A stretch of 32,160 nucleotides of DNA from Bacteroidales bacterium (GTDB lineage: Bacteria > Bacteroidota > Bacteroidia > Bacteroidales > UBA932). Position 1 is the stretch's first letter. Each line of letters starts with the position of its first letter. A program made the position numbers and the translations under genes. Positions 7,775 through 14,981 of the stretch are shown here, piece by piece. The stretch covers positions 1 through 32,160 of the forward strand of contig JAFPGC010000002.1 in NCBI GenBank assembly GCA_017423025.1, written 5' to 3'. The notes below the pieces were generated by a model. It was not told the DNA's origin, ran no database searches, and saw only the letters and a list, made by a program, of their open reading frames with translations.

Positions 7775-8755
7775 ATGATTAAGGGACTCGCCCATATTGC
7801 CGATGTCGCCGCCTTCCTGAGGGAAGAGCCGGAGCTCTATGTCGTTTATGACGAAAACGTGGCCGGAGTGGCCGAGGCTGTGCTGAAGGACCTTCCTCTG
7901 GCAAAAGCAGCCATCGGCCTGAAGACTTCCGAGGAACGGAAGACTCTGGAGACGGTGCAGGGGCTTTGCCGGCGGCTGCTGGAGGCCGGAGCTTCCCGGA
8001 ACGCCTTCCTGCTGGCCGTGGGCGGGGGTATCACCACCGATATGACCGGCTTTGCGGCCGCCATCTACAAGCGCGGCATCCGGTACGCCAACCTTCCCAC
8101 CACGCTTCTGGCGCAGGTGGACGCTGCCATCGGCGGAAAAACGGGAGTTAATCTGGACGGATACAAGAACATGCTGGGCGCCTTCCGCATGCCGGAATAC
8201 ACGTTCCTTTGCGCTGAAGTCCTGCAGACCCTTCCGCCACGGGAATATCGCGCCGGCCTGGCCGAAATGCTCAAAACCTTCCTGATAGGAGACGCCGAGG
8301 CCTACGAAGCCGCCCTCAAAGGCGTAACGCCCACCCTCATAAGCAAAGCTGCCCGCATCAAGGCCGAGATTGTAAGCCAAGACCCTCAGGAGCACGGAAT
8401 CCGCGCCAAACTGAACCTGGGGCACACCTTCGGCCACGCCATTGAGCACGAAGCGCAGAAAAGAGGGGACGACATCCATCACGGCGAGGCCGTGGCCATG
8501 GGAATGATCCTGGCAGCGCGGCTGTCGGAGCGTATCGGCCTGGCACAGAAGGGCTTGGAAAAGAAGTTAAGGGCCGATTTTGAAGCCGTGGGCCTGCCTG
8601 TCGGATGCCCTTACCCGCTGGAAAACCTGGCGGCCGCCATGGCGGTAGACAAGAAAGCCGCCGAGGGCCGCGTCAAGTGGATCCTCATAGAAGCACCCGG
8701 CCGGGTGGTAATCCAGGAAATGACCGTAAAGGAGGCAATGGATGATTTGCGTTAG
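7775..8755 (+). CDS. aroB: 3-dehydroquinate synthase
   Basis: AroB converts DAHP to 3-dehydroquinate, using NAD+ and a divalent metal in the cytosol, in step 2 of the shikimate pathway. This 326-residue protein carries the family signatures: AVGGGITTDMTGFAAA (NAD-binding glycine loop), LPTTLLAQVDAAIGGKTGVN, YRAGLAEMLKTFLI, the metal-ligand segment LNLGHTFGHAIEHE, and HHGEAVAMGM. It is somewhat shorter than the usual ~350-360 residues, mostly at the N-terminus. The gene overlaps the downstream aroD-aroA fusion by 14 bases, so coupled translation is likely. It is the first gene of a shikimate cluster. Confidence 0.97.
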   Translation: MIKGLAHIADVAAFLREEPELYVVYDENVAGVAEAVLKDLPLAKAAIGLKTSEERKTLETVQGLCRRLLEAGASRNAFLLAVGGGITTDMTGFAAAIYKRGIRYANLPTTLLAQVDAAIGGKTGVNLDGYKNMLGAFRMPEYTFLCAEVLQTLPPREYRAGLAEMLKTFLIGDAEAYEAALKGVTPTLISKAARIKAEIVSQDPQEHGIRAKLNLGHTFGHAIEHEAQKRGDDIHHGEAVAMGMILAARLSERIGLAQKGLEKKLRADFEAVGLPVGCPYPLENLAAAMAVDKKAAEGRVKWILIEAPGRVVIQEMTVKEAMDDLR

Positions 8756-10733
8756 CATTCAAAATAAGGACTTCCAGGAAATTCAGAAGATTCTGGAAAG
8801 CGTAGAGATGGCCGAAATCCGTCTGGACCGATGCGCCCTGGAAGACGATGAGATAGAGCAACTGTTTCAGGATTCGGACGTTCCGCTCATAGCGACTTGC
8901 CGCATGAGCGAGGAATCCCAGGCCCCGGAACTGCTGGAAATGGCCATCCGGGCCGGCGCCAAATATGCCGACCTGGAGATGGAGGCGCCCGCTGCGGTGG
9001 GCCGCCGCATCCGCGAGGCCTGCCGGGAATACGGAACCGTCCTCATCCGCTCCTACCACGACTTCAACGGAACGCCGCCCCTGGAAGTTCTTAAGTCGCT
9101 GGTGGAAAGGGCCCGCAACTTTGGGGGCGAAGTGGTAAAAATCGTTACTACAGCCACGTCAGAGGCCGATAACACCACCGTCCATGCCCTCTACAAAGAC
9201 GCCGCTCCCGGCTCCCTGATAGCCTTCTGTATGGGCGATGCCGGGCGCACCTCGCGCCTGGACGCCCTGCGCTGCGGCGCACCTTTCACCTACGCCTGCC
9301 TCAGCGAAGAGGAGGCCACCGCTCCGGGCCAGTGGAGCATGGAAGCCATGCAGAAAGCCGTGTATGGCGGTTTCCGTTTTGTAAAATCCTCGGCCCTCCC
9401 CATGCCTTCTTCCAAAAGTTTTGCTCAGAGGGCCATTATTGCCGCCGCTCTGGCCGAAGGAACGTCTCATTTGAGGGGTTACACACCCTGCGGAGACAAC
9501 GAAAGCGCCATTAAGGCCGCAAAAATGCTAAAAGCGGGGGTAGAAATCGAGGGTAACACCGTTGTTATACACGGAATTGGCACAGCTCCAGAGAGCCTCC
9601 ATTTGTCCGAAATTCACTGTGGAGAATCCGGCTTTTTGACCCGGTTTGTCATCCCGCTTCTCTCCGTGATTTCAGACGAACAAGTTCTGGTCACCGGAGA
9701 AAAAACCCTTCTCAACCGGCCTCTAACCAGTGCTCACGATATTATGGCGTCTTTTGGCGTCCGTTTGTATCCGGAAGGGGAAAATCAGAGGAAACAGGAT
9801 TGTTACCTGCCTTTGAGGGTTTCCGGACCCCTCATTCCGGGCCGCGCAGACGTCTCCGGAAAGGGTGGTTCGCAGCTCTTGAGCGGCTTGTTGGCGGCCC
9901 TTCCTCTTTGTGAGGGAAAATCGGCCTTATATGTCCATGAACCCAGGAGCATTCCGTACCTTTTTATCACCGTAGACGTGCTCAAAAAGTTCGGAATCCG
10001 CATGAGTTCGGAGATGGAGGGCGACGATGACTTCCTTGAAACGCAGGATTGGAGCCTTTGCACGGGCGTGAACTTCCACATCAAGGGCGGACAGCGCTAC
10101 AAGGCAGCCGATTTTGCCATCGAGGCCGACTGGTCCAGCGCCGCTCCTTTCCTGGTAGCCGGAGCCATCTTTGGAGACGTAGAGGTAGAAGGACTTGATA
10201 CAGAGAGCCTTCAGGCCGATATTTCCATCATGGACATCCTTATGGAAGCAGGTGCCAGCATGTCGCAGCTGGACAGCCCCGACGGGCCCATCCACGTGCG
10301 CCGCGCGCCGCTGAGTCCCTTCCACACAGACCTCAACAACTGTCCGGACCTCTTCCCCATAGTGGCGGTGCTGGCGGCATTCTGCCCTGGCGAAAGCCAC
10401 CTGCTGGGCGTAGAGCGCCTGCGCCACAAAGAAACCGACCGCGCGGCCGCCATTGAGGAGATGCTCCAGCAGATGGGCGTGCCCGTCCAAATAGAAGAAG
10501 ATGAGATGGTTATCTTCGGAATGGGGCTTACGCAGCGCATCCTGCAAGGAAAGCTGCTGCACGGCGGATCCTTCCGCTCCCACGCCGACCACCGCATGGT
10601 AATGGCCCTCAAAGTGGCCTCCCTGGGCGCCGACAGTCCCGTAGAGATTGACGACGTCACCTGCGTAGCCAAGTCCTTCCCCACCTTTAATGAATTGTTT
10701 GATGTAATGAGATACGCTCGGTCTGAGGCATAG
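8742..10733 (+). CDS. aroDA: Bifunctional type I 3-dehydroquinate dehydratase / EPSP synthase fusion
   Basis: Residues ~1-205 are a type I dehydroquinase: SYHDF (His106, general base) and EVVKIVTTA (Lys133, Schiff base) are 27 residues apart, as in E. coli AroD (His143/Lys170). From ~210 an EPSP synthase follows: PMPSSKSFAQRAIIAAALAEG (Lys225), the Bacteroidetes-style CGESGFLTRF loop, GKGGSQLLSG, the CPDLFPIVAVLAAF segment, RLRHKETDRAAAIEEM and HADHRMVMAL. The dehydratase makes 3-dehydroshikimate (step 3) and EPSPS makes 5-enolpyruvylshikimate-3-phosphate (step 6), so the fused steps are not consecutive. No frameshift or stop separates the halves, and total length (663) equals the sum of two complete enzymes. 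The ATG overlaps aroB. Confidence 0.95.
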   Translation: MICVSIQNKDFQEIQKILESVEMAEIRLDRCALEDDEIEQLFQDSDVPLIATCRMSEESQAPELLEMAIRAGAKYADLEMEAPAAVGRRIREACREYGTVLIRSYHDFNGTPPLEVLKSLVERARNFGGEVVKIVTTATSEADNTTVHALYKDAAPGSLIAFCMGDAGRTSRLDALRCGAPFTYACLSEEEATAPGQWSMEAMQKAVYGGFRFVKSSALPMPSSKSFAQRAIIAAALAEGTSHLRGYTPCGDNESAIKAAKMLKAGVEIEGNTVVIHGIGTAPESLHLSEIHCGESGFLTRFVIPLLSVISDEQVLVTGEKTLLNRPLTSAHDIMASFGVRLYPEGENQRKQDCYLPLRVSGPLIPGRADVSGKGGSQLLSGLLAALPLCEGKSALYVHEPRSIPYLFITVDVLKKFGIRMSSEMEGDDDFLETQDWSLCTGVNFHIKGGQRYKAADFAIEADWSSAAPFLVAGAIFGDVEVEGLDTESLQADISIMDILMEAGASMSQLDSPDGPIHVRRAPLSPFHTDLNNCPDLFPIVAVLAAFCPGESHLLGVERLRHKETDRAAAIEEMLQQMGVPVQIEEDEMVIFGMGLTQRILQGKLLHGGSFRSHADHRMVMALKVASLGADSPVEIDDVTCVAKSFPTFNELFDVMRYARSEA

Positions 10734-10772
10734 GGATGACAAATGTCATTCCGAGCGAAGCGAGAGAATCTC
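10734..10772. repeat. Short palindromic intergenic element
   Basis: The gap before aroC contains a perfect inverted repeat ATGACA-AA-TGTCAT (10736-10749) followed by TCCGAGCGAAGCGAGAGAATC. Elements of the form TGTCATTCCGAGCGAAGCGAG-GAATCT are, to my knowledge, dispersed in many Bacteroidetes genomes. Here it sits between two genes of one pathway and could stabilise or attenuate the transcript. Confidence 0.5.
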
Positions 10773-10785
10773 AAAATAGAATAAC

Positions 10786-11877
10786 ATGAACACCTTTGGT
10801 AATAAATTCAGAGTCAGCATTTTTGGCGAATCCCACGGACCGCGCATTGGCGTAACCGTGGACGGTGTCCTGCCCGGCATTCCGCTGAGCGAGGCCGATT
10901 TCGTACAGGACCTCTCCCGCCGCAAGGCCGGCGCACTGGGGACTACCCCGCGCTTGGAGGCCGATGAACCCGAGATTGTCTCCGGCGTCTACGAAGGCAA
11001 GACCACCGGCGCCCCGCTCACCATCCTGTTCAAGAACGAAAACACCCGCAGCGAGGATTACGAGCAATTCCGCAAGAATCCCCGTCCGGGGCACGCCGAT
11101 TTCACGGCGAACCTCAAATTCGGCGGGTTCAACGACCCCCGCGGAGGCGGCCATTTCAGCGGCCGGATGACCCTGGGCGTGGTTGCAGCCGGCGTCATCG
11201 CCAAGAAAATGCTCTATTTTGCCAAGTTCAACGCTAAGCTGGTGGCCGTAGGCGGCCTTTCCGACGCCAGTCAGTGGCCGGAGGCGCTGAAGGCCGCACA
11301 GGCCGAGGGAGATTCCCTGGGCGGCGTAGTGGAATGCACCGTGGAAGGGCTTCCCATCGGCCTGGGTGAACCCTTCTGGAACAGCGTTGAAAGCCAGATT
11401 TCCCATGCCGTCTTTGCCATTCCCGGCGTCAGGGGCGTCGAGTTTGGTGACGGCTTTGCCGCCAGCGCCATGAAGGGCTCCGAGCACAACGACCCCTTCC
11501 CGGAGCACCATTGCCACCATCACGAAGGAGAAGAGCATCAGTGCTGCCATGGAGAGCACGAAGAAGGCCATGAATGCGGCTGCCATCACGAAGAGGGCGA
11601 AGAGCACCACTGCTGCCATGGGGAGCACGAAGAGGGCGGCGAACACCACTGCTGTGGCCGTCACAAGCACCCCCAGCCGCCCGTGACCAACCACGCCGGC
11701 GGCGTGAACGGCGGCATCACCAACGGCAATCCCGTAGTATTCCGCGTGGCATTCAAACCCACGGCCAGCATAGCCAAGGCCGGAATTCCCGGCCGTCACG
11801 ACGTATGCTTCGCCCTGCGTACCCCCGTCATCGTAGAGGCCATGGCCGCCATCGTACTGGTAGATTTGGCCTTGTAA
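10786..11877 (+). CDS. aroC: Chorismate synthase with a His/Cys-rich insertion
   Basis: AroC removes phosphate from EPSP to give chorismate, using reduced FMN. Core motifs are present: FGESHG (His17), RPGHADF, FNDPRGGGHFSGRMT, GLGEPFW, GDGFAASAMKGSEHNDPF, NHAGGVNGGITNG, KPTASIAKAG and GRHDVCFALRTPVIVEAMAAI. The RGGGHFSGR form is the one I associate with Firmicutes/Fusobacteria-type enzymes rather than the Bacteroides RGGGRSSARET form. Between NDPF and NHAGG, where other enzymes have ~10-15 residues, residues 239-301 hold 19 His and 9 Cys with many Glu. Two other loops (after GVIAKKML and after SIAKAG) are shorter than usual, so total length (363) looks normal. Third gene of the shikimate block. 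Confidence 0.95.
   Translation: MNTFGNKFRVSIFGESHGPRIGVTVDGVLPGIPLSEADFVQDLSRRKAGALGTTPRLEADEPEIVSGVYEGKTTGAPLTILFKNENTRSEDYEQFRKNPRPGHADFTANLKFGGFNDPRGGGHFSGRMTLGVVAAGVIAKKMLYFAKFNAKLVAVGGLSDASQWPEALKAAQAEGDSLGGVVECTVEGLPIGLGEPFWNSVESQISHAVFAIPGVRGVEFGDGFAASAMKGSEHNDPFPEHHCHHHEGEEHQCCHGEHEEGHECGCHHEEGEEHHCCHGEHEEGGEHHCCGRHKHPQPPVTNHAGGVNGGITNGNPVVFRVAFKPTASIAKAGIPGRHDVCFALRTPVIVEAMAAIVLVDLAL
11518..11654 (+). repeat. Tandem repeat (period ~66 bp) coding for the His/Cys-rich insert of AroC
   Basis: Two imperfect copies start at 11518 and 11584. Each begins catcacgaag and contains gctgccatgg-gagcacgaag. They encode HHEGEEHQCCHGEHEEG and HHEEGEEHHCCHGEHEEG, the second with one extra Glu. A shorter partial unit (GEHHCC) follows. 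All changes keep the frame, consistent with in-frame expansion. Confidence 0.8.
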
Positions 11878-11896
11878 AGGCTAAGATGTATATTTG
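11865..11896 (+). promoter_or_regulatory. Promoter for the small beta-barrel gene
   Basis: TTTG (11865-11868), inside the last codons of aroC, 20 nt spacer, then perfect TATATTTG (11889-11896), 19 nt before the ATG at 11916. This gives the next gene its own transcription start. Confidence 0.7.
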
Positions 11897-11915
11897 CAAA
11901 AACTATTAAGAAGCT

Positions 11916-12401
11916 ATGAAGAAAGCTGTTATCCTGGCTATCGTGAGCCTGTTTGCGTTTGTACATGCCGCCAACGCCCAGTTTTATGTGGGCGGCTCCG
12001 TCTATGTGAGCACCCAGTTCCAAGAGACCACCGTCACCCACATCGGCCTTACTCCGGATGTGGGTTATACCTGGGGCAACTGGTGTTTCGGCTCCTCGTT
12101 CAACCTGGCCTCCACTACCGGCCGTGACAATTTCACCTTTACGGCAACCCCCTATGCAGAGTATTTCTTCTGGAGCTCCGGCCCCGTGTCCTTTTACGTG
12201 GAAGCCGGCGTGGGACTCACCTGGGGATCCCGTTTCTCCTACAATCCCTACGTCGCACCGGGTATCAGCTTTGAAATAAGCGACCACTGGGATGTGATGG
12301 GTCATATCGGCCGCCTGGCTTATGATTCCATAGACAAGACGCTGCTGTTCTCTACCACCGGCGTGGGAGCCCTCTCTCTCGGTCTCTATTACTCCTTCTA
12401 A
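11916..12401 (+). CDS. Small outer-membrane beta-barrel protein
   Basis: This 161-residue protein has a signal peptide (MKKAVILAIVSLFAFVHAANAQ, cleavage after NAQ) followed by alternating hydrophobic and aromatic strands: FYVGGSVYVST, GLTPDVGYTWGNWCFGSSF, FTATPYAEYFFWS, VSFYVEAGVGLTWGS, YVAPGISFEIS. It ends with LSLGLYYSF, the terminal aromatic typical of barrels inserted by BAM. It fits the 8-strand OmpX/OMP_b-brl group; function is unknown. It has its own promoter and a terminator shared with the convergent receptor gene. Confidence 0.85.
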   Translation: MKKAVILAIVSLFAFVHAANAQFYVGGSVYVSTQFQETTVTHIGLTPDVGYTWGNWCFGSSFNLASTTGRDNFTFTATPYAEYFFWSSGPVSFYVEAGVGLTWGSRFSYNPYVAPGISFEISDHWDVMGHIGRLAYDSIDKTLLFSTTGVGALSLGLYYSF

Positions 12402-12419
12402 CAGAAGTAGTTAAATAAG

Positions 12420-12454
12420 AAAGGGACAAGCCTGAAGGTCTGTCCCTTTTTCTT
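12420..12454. terminator. Bidirectional terminator between convergent genes
   Basis: AAAGGGACA (12420-12428) pairs with TGTCCCTTT (12441-12449) across a 12-nt loop and is followed on the plus strand by TTTTTCTT. On the minus strand the hairpin is followed by a T-rich tail. It overlaps the stop of the receptor gene at 12453. Confidence 0.85.
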
Positions 12455-14822
12455 ACATTCTGGCTTTTGCCTCTGCGCCGGCACCGGTACCGCGGTACTT
12501 GCTCTGGGTGGTGTTGAAGTTGTAACGGATAGAGAGCTTGATGCGCTGGGTATCCATCATATTGGTCTGCACGATGGTGTGGTTACCGAAGTCGGAGTCC
12601 ACGTTGTAGTGACCGCTCCGGGTGAGGTCGGAACCTTCCAGGCGGAGCACCAGGGATCCGTCCTTGAGCAGGGTCTTCTGCACGGCGGCGCTAAGATTGA
12701 AGTAAACGTTTCTCAGATACAGGTTCTGGGTATATCCCCGGCTGTGCAGCACGCCGCCCAATTCAAACTGCCATCCACCCTTGACGGTGAAGGTGTTGAA
12801 CAGCTGGGCAAAGAAGAGAGGCTTGCCGTTGAAGCTGGTCACGCGCTTGCCGCTGGCCTCGCGAGGGTCCTTCACCGTGATGCTAAGCCATTGAGGCTGA
12901 ATGCCGAAGGTATAATTGATATTCCAGGGGCCGATGGTAGGCGTCAGGTTCACATAGGCGGCCATGGTACGGAAAGGCTCTTCGATGTTGCGGGGCTTCA
13001 CCAGCACCACGCCTTCGTCGTTGTAGGGTTCGCTCCAGGTCATCATGGCGTTGTCCATGCGGGTGTAGTCCACCATGACGGTGACCCACTTGTACACGGC
13101 ACCCAGGCTTACGTTGTGCATGATGCTGGGCTGCAGTTCGGCGTTACCGCTCTGCCAGATGTAACGGCTGTTGTAGCGGATGGCGCTGGACAGGTTGGCG
13201 TAGTTGGGCCGGGTGGTCTTGGTGCTGTAATTGAGCATGAGCTGCACCGGACCGAAGACATTGGCGTAGGAGACGGAGGGGAACCAGTTGGAATACCGGC
13301 GCTGAACGGCAGCCAGGGGATTCATCTCGTCCCAATAGGAGTAGTGTACATGCTCGTAGCGCAGGCCGGCGCTGAACTGGCCCACCTTGGGAATATAGGC
13401 ACCGTAAGTGGCAAAACCGGCGATATTGTCTTCCTTCACCGTTGCTTTGGAGGACGGTACGGGAATGCCCTCCACGGAATAGTTGTCGTGCCTGCGGGAG
13501 AAGGTTTCTTCCGTTCCCACCTGCAGCTGGCCCATCCAGATGGGATAGGAGAGCACGGCCTTGGCGGCGTACAGCTTGGAATCGTTGTCGTTCAGGGAGT
13601 GGATGGAAGCGTCATGCGTCATGTCGCTGCTTTCCGTAGAGGTGGTCTGGGCCGAATCCTGGTTACCATAGTAATCCAGGTTGATGTCAATGCCCAGTTT
13701 TCCGGCCACGAGGCCATTGTAGTAGATATTGGCGCCCAGATTATAGGGAAGCTTGTCGCCCAGCACATCCACAGAGGTGGTGCTGAGCTTGTCCACCAGC
13801 ACGCCGTCTTCATACACATTGTCGTTCACCAAGGTCATGCTCTGGGGATTGAAGCGGCGGCCCCACTCCAATTTTCCACCCACAAAGTGGTTGTCGGCAA
13901 TCTGCCAGTTGACACCGGCGTTTCCGTATAGGGAGTTGCTGATGTTTTCGGCCACGAGGTCACCGTCGTTGCGGATGTGCTTGTTGATGCCGTATGTATC
14001 CTTCACCAGGTCGCTGGACTGACGGAAGGTATTGTGTGCATAGTTGATACCGCCGAAGATGTCCACGCCGCCGGTACGGTAGTTCACATTGATGGCGCCG
14101 AAGGGATCGTTGCCCTTGGCCCACTGGAACGACTGCTCGTCGGACGCGTTGAGATTGAGGCCGAAGCCCTCACCCTGGCGACGCACGGTCTTGATGCGCA
14201 CCACGGCACGTACGGAAGCATCGTACTGGGCGCCCGGGTTGGTGATAACCTCAACGCTCTGGATTTCATTACTTTGCAGGCGGGTCAATTCGGACGCATC
14301 CGTCATGCGACGGCCGTTGATATACACCAGCGGAGTGCCCTTTCCGACGACCTCCAGGCTGCCGTCCTGGCCCTTGATGACGCCCGGCGTCTTGGCCAGC
14401 ACGTCCTGGGCCGTACCCACGTTCTCCAGCACGGAGCCGTGGATGTTGGTCTGCAGGCCCTCGCCGGTGAGTTTGGTCTTGGGCATGATGGCCTGCACGG
14501 AAGCGGCCTCCAGCAGGGCGGTGTCATCGTGAAGGGTGATGACCATGCCGTCTACCGGCGTGAAATAGACCGTCTGGTAACCCAGCATGGCGACCATCAT
14601 GATCCCGTCGGTTTCGGTGGTTATTATATTAAAGGTACCGTCTTCCTCGGTGACGGCGCCGCATACCATGGTGGAATCGGCCCGGGAGAGGACTGCGACG
14701 TTGGCGTAGGCCACGGGGTCGCCTTTCTCGTCTACCACTTTTCCTTTCCAATCGCTCTTTTCCTTGGCAGCAAGCGTAAAAGCCGTCATGAGCATCATTC
14801 CAAAAACAACTAACTTCTTCAT
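12453..14822 (-). CDS. TonB-receptor-like outer-membrane protein (OMP_b-brl_3 type)
   Basis: The start is set at the ATG at 14822, giving 789 residues and a signal peptide MKKLVVFGMMLMTAFTLAAK; the frame is open 40 codons further but runs through the promoter. Residues ~24-105 form a carboxypeptidase-regulatory-like domain (WKGKVVDEKGDPVAYANVAVLS...GYQTVYFTP). A plug-like segment follows (LENVGTAQDVLAKTPGVIKGQDG, VYINGRRM, IQSVEVITNPGAQYDA), then a long barrel. The C-terminus SIRYNFNTTQSKYRGTGAG is typical of OMP_b-brl_3 proteins. No SusD-like partner lies nearby, so it is probably not a SusC glycan importer; the cargo is unknown. It has a consensus promoter with an 11-bp direct repeat upstream. 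Confidence 0.9.
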   Translation of the reverse strand: MKKLVVFGMMLMTAFTLAAKEKSDWKGKVVDEKGDPVAYANVAVLSRADSTMVCGAVTEEDGTFNIITTETDGIMMVAMLGYQTVYFTPVDGMVITLHDDTALLEAASVQAIMPKTKLTGEGLQTNIHGSVLENVGTAQDVLAKTPGVIKGQDGSLEVVGKGTPLVYINGRRMTDASELTRLQSNEIQSVEVITNPGAQYDASVRAVVRIKTVRRQGEGFGLNLNASDEQSFQWAKGNDPFGAINVNYRTGGVDIFGGINYAHNTFRQSSDLVKDTYGINKHIRNDGDLVAENISNSLYGNAGVNWQIADNHFVGGKLEWGRRFNPQSMTLVNDNVYEDGVLVDKLSTTSVDVLGDKLPYNLGANIYYNGLVAGKLGIDINLDYYGNQDSAQTTSTESSDMTHDASIHSLNDNDSKLYAAKAVLSYPIWMGQLQVGTEETFSRRHDNYSVEGIPVPSSKATVKEDNIAGFATYGAYIPKVGQFSAGLRYEHVHYSYWDEMNPLAAVQRRYSNWFPSVSYANVFGPVQLMLNYSTKTTRPNYANLSSAIRYNSRYIWQSGNAELQPSIMHNVSLGAVYKWVTVMVDYTRMDNAMMTWSEPYNDEGVVLVKPRNIEEPFRTMAAYVNLTPTIGPWNINYTFGIQPQWLSITVKDPREASGKRVTSFNGKPLFFAQLFNTFTVKGGWQFELGGVLHSRGYTQNLYLRNVYFNLSAAVQKTLLKDGSLVLRLEGSDLTRSGHYNVDSDFGNHTIVQTNMMDTQRIKLSIRYNFNTTQSKYRGTGAGAEAKARM

Positions 14823-14852
14823 GTTCTGGTGTAATAGTTTAATAGTACACCG

Positions 14853-14883
14853 CAAAGGTAAGTCAATTTTTTGGTTTTGCAAA
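14853..14883 (-). promoter_or_regulatory. Consensus promoter of the receptor gene
   Basis: Minus strand TTTG (14883-14880), 19 nt, TACCTTTG (14860-14853): full match to the Bacteroidetes consensus, about 30 nt before the ATG at 14822. Confidence 0.85.
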
Positions 14884-14900
14884 TATTTTTTAAACTTTTT

Positions 14901-14922
14901 ATGTGGACAAAATGTGGACAAA
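14901..14922. repeat. Perfect 11-bp tandem direct repeat upstream of a promoter
   Basis: ATGTGGACAAA occurs twice in direct succession (14901-14911, 14912-14922). It lies ~18-39 bp upstream of the -33 box of the receptor gene, where an activator or repressor could bind. It could be chance duplication. Confidence 0.6.
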
Positions 14923-14927
14923 TGCAC

Positions 14928-14961
14928 TCCGCCGCCAGGCAAGTGAATGCCCGGCGGCGGA
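14928..14961 (-). terminator. GC-rich hairpin after the M28 pseudogene
   Basis: TCCGCCGCCAGGC (14928-14940) and GCCCGGCGGCGGA (14949-14961) form a 13-bp stem with an 8-nt loop. On the minus strand the odd pair is G-U, so the stem is fully paired. No strong T-run follows, so termination may be partial. Confidence 0.45.
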
Positions 14962-14981
14962 AGAAATTGTAAACCAGCGGT

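Noticed and set aside
12579-13931. A 450-codon plus-strand frame opposite the TonB-receptor-like gene
   Set aside because: Antisense shadow; the minus-strand gene has signal peptide, plug motifs and consensus promoter.
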